From assembly GCA_900546295.1 (NCBI GenBank), contig URCK01000066.1:1-9791 (forward strand): DNA of 9,791 bases, in the 5' to 3' direction. The notes under the pieces were generated by a model, which saw only the letters and a list, made by a program, of their open reading frames with translations, made no database searches and had not been told where the DNA came from. Positions 6,392 through 9,791 of the stretch are shown piece after piece. The position numbers were made by a program, and so were the translations under genes. The DNA comes from an uncultured Eubacteriales bacterium. GTDB lineage: Bacteria; Bacillota; Clostridia; Oscillospirales; Oscillospiraceae. Within the stretch, counting starts at the first letter, position 1, and every line of letters starts with the position of its first letter.

Positions 6392-7729
6392 ATGAAGCTC
6401 GACAACAAGCGCACGGTGCTGGTGGGCCTTGCCTTCCTCTCTATTTGTGCGTTCTGGCAGATGTACGACAACATCATCCCGCTCATCCTGACCAATACCT
6501 TCCACCTCAACGAGACGATCTCCGGTGCGATCATGGCGGCGGACAACGTGCTGGCGCTGTTTTTGCTGCCGTTCTTCGGCGCGCTGAGCGACCGCACGAA
6601 TACAAAGATCGGGCGCAGAATGCCCTTCATCCTCTGCGGCACGGTCTGCGCGGTGGTGCTGATGAACCTGCTGCCGGTGTTTGACAACGGCTACGCCGCG
6701 ACCGGGGAGACGGGCAAGCTCGTGCTCTTCGTCGTGACGCTGGGCCTGCTGCTCGTGGCGATGGGCACATACCGCTCGCCTGCGGTGGCGCTGATGCCGG
6801 ACGTGACGCCCAAGCCCCTGCGCTCTCGCGCAAACGCGATCATCAACCTGATGGGCGCGGTCGGCGGCATCCTGTATCTCATCACGGCCTCTGTCCTCTA
6901 TCCCAACAGCAAGACGGCGGGGCTTGCACATGTGAACTACCGGCCGCTTTTCATTGTAGTGTCGGTGCTGATGGCGGCCTCTGTCGCCATTCTCTACTTT
7001 ACGACGAACGAGCCGAAGCTCGCCGCGGCGGAGAAGGAATACGAGGCCGCGCATCCCGAGCAGCAGCTCACGGAGGAGGAGCCGGACGGCAGCGAGGAGC
7101 TGCCGAAGGAGGTCAAGCACAGCCTTTCGATGCTGCTCACCTCCATCGCGCTGTGGTTCATCGGCTACAACGGCGTGACGACGTGGTGGACGACCTATGT
7201 TGCGCGCGTGATGGGGCAGGGCCTCGGCGGCGCGTCGACCTGCCTGCTCGTCGCAACGGGCGGCGCGATCCTCTCGTACATCCCGGTCGGCCAGCTTGCC
7301 TCGAAGATCGGCAGAAAGAAGACCATTCAGGGCGGCGTGGTGCTGCTGGCAGCGTGCTTCCTCTCGGGCTACTTCCTCACGACGCACTATCAGCGCATTA
7401 CGGGCGTGATGTTCGTCATTTTTGCGCTCGTCGGCCTTGCGTGGGCGGCCATCAACGTCAACTCTCTGCCGATGGTCGTTGAAATGTGCAAGGGCAGCGA
7501 CATCGGCAAGTTCACGGGCTACTACTACACCTTCTCGATGGCGGCGCAGGTCGTGACGCCGATTCTGGCAGGCACGCTCTTGAAGCACATCAGCTACAGC
7601 GTGCTCTTCCCCTATGCGGCGTTCTTCGTGGCGTGCAGTTTTGTGACGATGTGCTTTGTGCGCCACGGCGACTGCAAGGTGGAGGCCAAGGGCGGCCTTT
7701 CGGCATACGAGGATATGGACGCAGACTAA
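6392..7729 (+). CDS. MFS transporter, SLC45/GPH-like sugar carrier type
   Basis: A 445-residue major facilitator protein with about 12 membrane segments. The signature loop between segments 2 and 3 is present at residues 63-76 (GALSDRTN then TKIGRR), and a related loop in the second half reads ASKIGRKK at 303-310. The motif YRSPAVALMPDV (127-138) followed by RSRANAI (144-150) is typical of the SLC45 and sugar-cation symporter branch, so a sugar or glycoside substrate is likely but not shown. The central loop (about 205-242) is unusually acidic. The start at 6392 has AAGGAGG at 6378-6384, 7 bases upstream; an in-frame GTG at 6335 falls inside the predicted promoter. A phosphodiesterase gene follows after 23 bases, so both are probably on one transcript. 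The carrier may import a polyol, sugar or glycerophosphodiester-type compound, but only gene order supports the last option. Confidence 0.88.
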   Translation: MKLDNKRTVLVGLAFLSICAFWQMYDNIIPLILTNTFHLNETISGAIMAADNVLALFLLPFFGALSDRTNTKIGRRMPFILCGTVCAVVLMNLLPVFDNGYAATGETGKLVLFVVTLGLLLVAMGTYRSPAVALMPDVTPKPLRSRANAIINLMGAVGGILYLITASVLYPNSKTAGLAHVNYRPLFIVVSVLMAASVAILYFTTNEPKLAAAEKEYEAAHPEQQLTEEEPDGSEELPKEVKHSLSMLLTSIALWFIGYNGVTTWWTTYVARVMGQGLGGASTCLLVATGGAILSYIPVGQLASKIGRKKTIQGGVVLLAACFLSGYFLTTHYQRITGVMFVIFALVGLAWAAINVNSLPMVVEMCKGSDIGKFTGYYYTFSMAAQVVTPILAGTLLKHISYSVLFPYAAFFVACSFVTMCFVRHGDCKVEAKGGLSAYEDMDAD

Positions 7730-7752
7730 TCTAATACAAGAAGTGATATCAA

Positions 7753-8577
7753 GTGAAAATTTTACTCATTGTTGTCGGAATTTGCCTGATTCTGGCGCTC
7801 GTGTGGGCGATTTTGCTGCGCGCGCGCCGCGGGACAGAGTCCATGGCGGCGCTGCGGAAGTTCCGCTACGCGCACCGGGGGCTCTACGATAAGGCTGCGG
7901 GCATTCCGGAAAATTCGATGGAGGCCTTCTCGCGCGCCGTCGCGCACGGCTTCGGCGCGGAGCTTGACGTGCACCTGCTGCGCGACGGGACGCTCGCCGT
8001 CTTCCACGACAGCGACATCAAGCGCATGACCGGGCGCGAGGGCTACCTTGAGGATCTGAGCGCGGATGAGCTTAAGGAGTATCCGCTGGACGGAACGGAG
8101 GCGGTCATCCCGCAGTTTTGCGACGTGCTCTCGCTCTTTGAAGGCACGGGCCTTCCGCTCATCGTTGAGATCAAGACCTTCCGCGATAACTTTGCCGAGC
8201 TGACCGCGCGCACGATGGCGGAGCTTGACAAGTTCCACGTTGACTACTGCGTGGAGTCGTTTGACCCGCGCAGCGTGGCGTGGCTGCGGAAAAACCGCCC
8301 CGAGGTCATCCGCGGGCAGCTGAGCTGCAATTTTTTGAAGGATCGCGGCAAGCTGAGCCTGCCGATGGCGTTTGCCACGACGAACCTGCTGGGCAATATC
8401 AGTGCGCAGCCGGATTTTGTCGCCTACAAATACGAGGATAAGAAGCAATGGGCACCGCGCCTGTGCCGCAGGCTCTACGGCGCGCAGGGCGTGTACTGGA
8501 CCATCCGCACGAGGGAGGATCTGGAGCAGGCCGAGCGCGAGGGCGCGATCGCCATTTTCGAGCGGTTTATCCCCTGA
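7753..8577 (+). CDS. membrane-anchored glycerophosphodiester phosphodiesterase
   Basis: A 274-residue GDPD-family protein. These enzymes hydrolyse glycerophosphodiesters to glycerol 3-phosphate and an alcohol, using a metal. Key residues are visible: H41 and R42 in AHRG, E53 and N54 in PENS, E70 and D72 in AELDVHLL, H85 in VFHDSD, and E139 and K141 in IVEIK. The start is the GTG at 7753, because it gives one membrane helix (about residues 3-22) before the catalytic domain. The ribosome binding site is weak (AGAAG near 7739-7743). ATG at 7843 would give a soluble form without the helix. The arginines after the helix (RARR, 23-26) would by the positive-inside rule keep the catalytic domain in the cytoplasm. 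It lies 23 bases after the MFS gene. The family and catalytic residues are clear; the natural substrate is not. Confidence 0.9.
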   Translation: MKILLIVVGICLILALVWAILLRARRGTESMAALRKFRYAHRGLYDKAAGIPENSMEAFSRAVAHGFGAELDVHLLRDGTLAVFHDSDIKRMTGREGYLEDLSADELKEYPLDGTEAVIPQFCDVLSLFEGTGLPLIVEIKTFRDNFAELTARTMAELDKFHVDYCVESFDPRSVAWLRKNRPEVIRGQLSCNFLKDRGKLSLPMAFATTNLLGNISAQPDFVAYKYEDKKQWAPRLCRRLYGAQGVYWTIRTREDLEQAEREGAIAIFERFIP

Positions 8578-8641
8578 GCATTTCGCACTTTGGAAGAGTG
8601 GACGAAAGAGGTAAATCCAAAGAAAAAGAAAGAAGGGTTTT

Positions 8642-9520
8642 ATGGCAGAACAGAAAAGGCGCTGGGGTGACCGGCGCGACGCGACGCTGCTGCGGGATAC
8701 GGATGCGCTGCACTTCATCATGGGCATCATCTATCCCAACCGCGCGGACAACGAGGCATACATCGCCGAGCGCGTGAACCTTGAGCCGATCAAGGCCTAC
8801 ATCGCGGAGAAAAACTACGAGGGCATCCCCTTCAAGTACACATTTTTCCACGTCATCCTGACCGCGCTCGCCAAGACGGTCGTGCTGCGGCCGAAGCTCA
8901 ACCGCTTCTACGCGAACGAGAACTACTACCAGCGCAACAAGGTGACGGCGGGCTTTGTCATTAAAAAGGAATTTGCCGACGGCAGCGAAGAGGCGATGGC
9001 CCTGTTGGAGATAAAGCCTGAGAGCACCATCGATACCATCCATGAAGAGATCCATCAGGAGGTCGCGGCCTGCCGCGAGCAGAAGAAGGTCAACACCACC
9101 GACAACAGCATGAACGTGCTCAACAGCCTGCCGCGCTTCCTTTCCAAGGCGGCGGTGCGCTTCATCCGCTGGCTCGACAAGCACGGCTGGTGCCCTGATT
9201 TCCTGATCGGCAAGGACCCGAACTACAGCTCGGTGTTTATTTCCAATCTCGGCTCCATTCATCTCAAGAGCGGCTACCACCACCTGACGAACTGGGGCAC
9301 GAGCTCGCTCTTTTGCGTCATCGGCGAGAAGAAGTGGACGCCGCTGTACGACGAACATGGCCTTGTCGAAATGCGGGAGACGGTCGATCTCGGCCTCACC
9401 GTGGACGAGCGCATTGCCGACGGCTACTATTACGCAAAGAGCGTGCGCCTTTTTAAGTATCTGCTGGAGCACCCCGCTCTGCTGGAGCGGCCAATGTCGG
9501 AGGAGGTAGACTATGAGTGA
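8642..9520 (+). CDS. E2-like acyltransferase domain protein lacking the catalytic His
   Basis: A 292-residue protein resembling only the catalytic domain of 2-oxo acid dehydrogenase E2 (the chloramphenicol acetyltransferase-like fold). Visible features are RPKLNRFY (about 83-90), FISNLGSIHL followed by the usual strand ending in GTSSLFCVIGEKK, and a C-terminal VDERIADG ending in a LLEHP helix. There is no lipoyl or peripheral-subunit-binding domain, so it is not a normal dehydrogenase subunit. In E2 enzymes the last motif is DHRxxDG with catalytic His; here it reads DERIADG with E256 in that place, D260 and G261 kept. The protein may be inactive as a classical acyltransferase, or use other chemistry. 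AGAAGGG at 8631-8637 lies 4 bases before the ATG. It starts 64 bases after the phosphodiesterase gene and overlaps the next gene, an acyl-CoA synthetase, by 8 bases, which suggests that the two work together. Confidence 0.82.
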   Translation: MAEQKRRWGDRRDATLLRDTDALHFIMGIIYPNRADNEAYIAERVNLEPIKAYIAEKNYEGIPFKYTFFHVILTALAKTVVLRPKLNRFYANENYYQRNKVTAGFVIKKEFADGSEEAMALLEIKPESTIDTIHEEIHQEVAACREQKKVNTTDNSMNVLNSLPRFLSKAAVRFIRWLDKHGWCPDFLIGKDPNYSSVFISNLGSIHLKSGYHHLTNWGTSSLFCVIGEKKWTPLYDEHGLVEMRETVDLGLTVDERIADGYYYAKSVRLFKYLLEHPALLERPMSEEVDYE

Positions 9521-9791
9521 TACGATCGTAAAGACCCCTTGGAAGGACTATATGGGCGAGGTGCCGATGCACCTTAACTACTTCAACGGCTCCATGTTCG
9601 AGGCCGTGGAGCGGATCGCCAGGAAATACCCGGGCAACATTGCCTTCACCTTTATGGGCAAGTCCACGACTTACCGCCAGATGATCCGCGAGATCGAGCA
9701 GTGCGCCAAGGCACTCAAGACCATCGGCGTGCGCGAGGGCGACAAGGTGACCATCGCCATGCCGAACTGCCCGCAGGCCATCTATATGTTC
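9513..9791 (+). CDS. AMP-forming acyl-CoA synthetase/ligase (5' part, runs off the window)
   Basis: The first 93 residues of an adenylate-forming ligase, a family usually near 500-560 residues. Residues such as MFEAVERIARKYP, TYRQMIREIEQCAKAL and VREGDKVTIAMPNCPQ match the usual N-terminal region of long-chain acyl-CoA synthetase-type proteins. The ATP-binding and adenylation motifs lie beyond the window, so activity and substrate cannot be judged. GGAGGAGG at 9499-9506 gives a strong ribosome binding site. The start codon lies 8 bases inside the end of the E2-like gene, so translation of the two is probably coupled. An activated acyl group made by this enzyme could be handed to the E2-like partner; that is inference. 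Confidence 0.88.
   Translation, partial: MSDTIVKTPWKDYMGEVPMHLNYFNGSMFEAVERIARKYPGNIAFTFMGKSTTYRQMIREIEQCAKALKTIGVREGDKVTIAMPNCPQAIYMF

Noticed and set aside
6338..7666. 442-codon open frame on the - strand opposite the MFS gene
   Set aside because: The translation is extremely rich in His, Arg and Glu, the usual shadow of a hydrophobic gene with G/C in third positions.
7762..9472. two overlapping - strand open frames (322 and 301 codons) opposite the phosphodiesterase and E2-like genes
   Set aside because: Both lie antisense to genes with visible catalytic or family motifs and overlap each other; neither has a recognisable domain.

Overview
The window looks like a chromosomal segment of a fairly high-GC member of the Clostridia (Firmicutes), probably an Oscillospiraceae/Ruminococcaceae-type gut anaerobe. 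The reasons are strong GGAGG-type ribosome binding sites, tight same-strand operons, intrinsic terminators with U tracts, and the protein set: a DUF819 membrane protein, Tex, an M19 dipeptidase, an SLC45-like MFS carrier, and an E2-like acyltransferase next to an AMP-forming ligase. Placement is by general resemblance only. No rRNA, tRNA, CRISPR array, insertion sequence or phage gene was seen. All genes read on the + strand.

Region 1 (1-261) holds the last codons of an upstream gene, three successive hairpins of which the third is a good intrinsic terminator, and a TATAAT box that may start the next operon. Region 2 (262-3895) is a probable three-gene operon: a DUF819 multi-spanning membrane protein, a cytoplasmic transglutaminase-like protein with an unrecognised N-terminal region, and an M19 zinc dipeptidase. 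It ends in a textbook terminator at 3969-4010. The simplest reading is uptake and breakdown of small peptides or peptide-like molecules, possibly with D-residues, but the substrate is unknown.

Region 3 (4011-6283) is tex, with its own extended -10 promoter and a 14-bp GC-rich hairpin at the start of the predicted transcript. Region 4 (6284-9791) starts with a weak terminator and promoter. It continues with an MFS carrier, a membrane-anchored glycerophosphodiester phosphodiesterase 23 bases downstream, an E2-like acyltransferase whose catalytic His is replaced by Glu, and the first 93 codons of an AMP-forming acyl-CoA synthetase that overlaps the acyltransferase by 8 bases. The last three genes suggest lipid or acyl-group chemistry.

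The points most worth a second look are the DUF819/transglutaminase-like/dipeptidase cassette, the His-to-Glu acyltransferase coupled to a ligase, and the long tetraloop hairpins without U tracts just upstream of the transglutaminase-like gene and tex.
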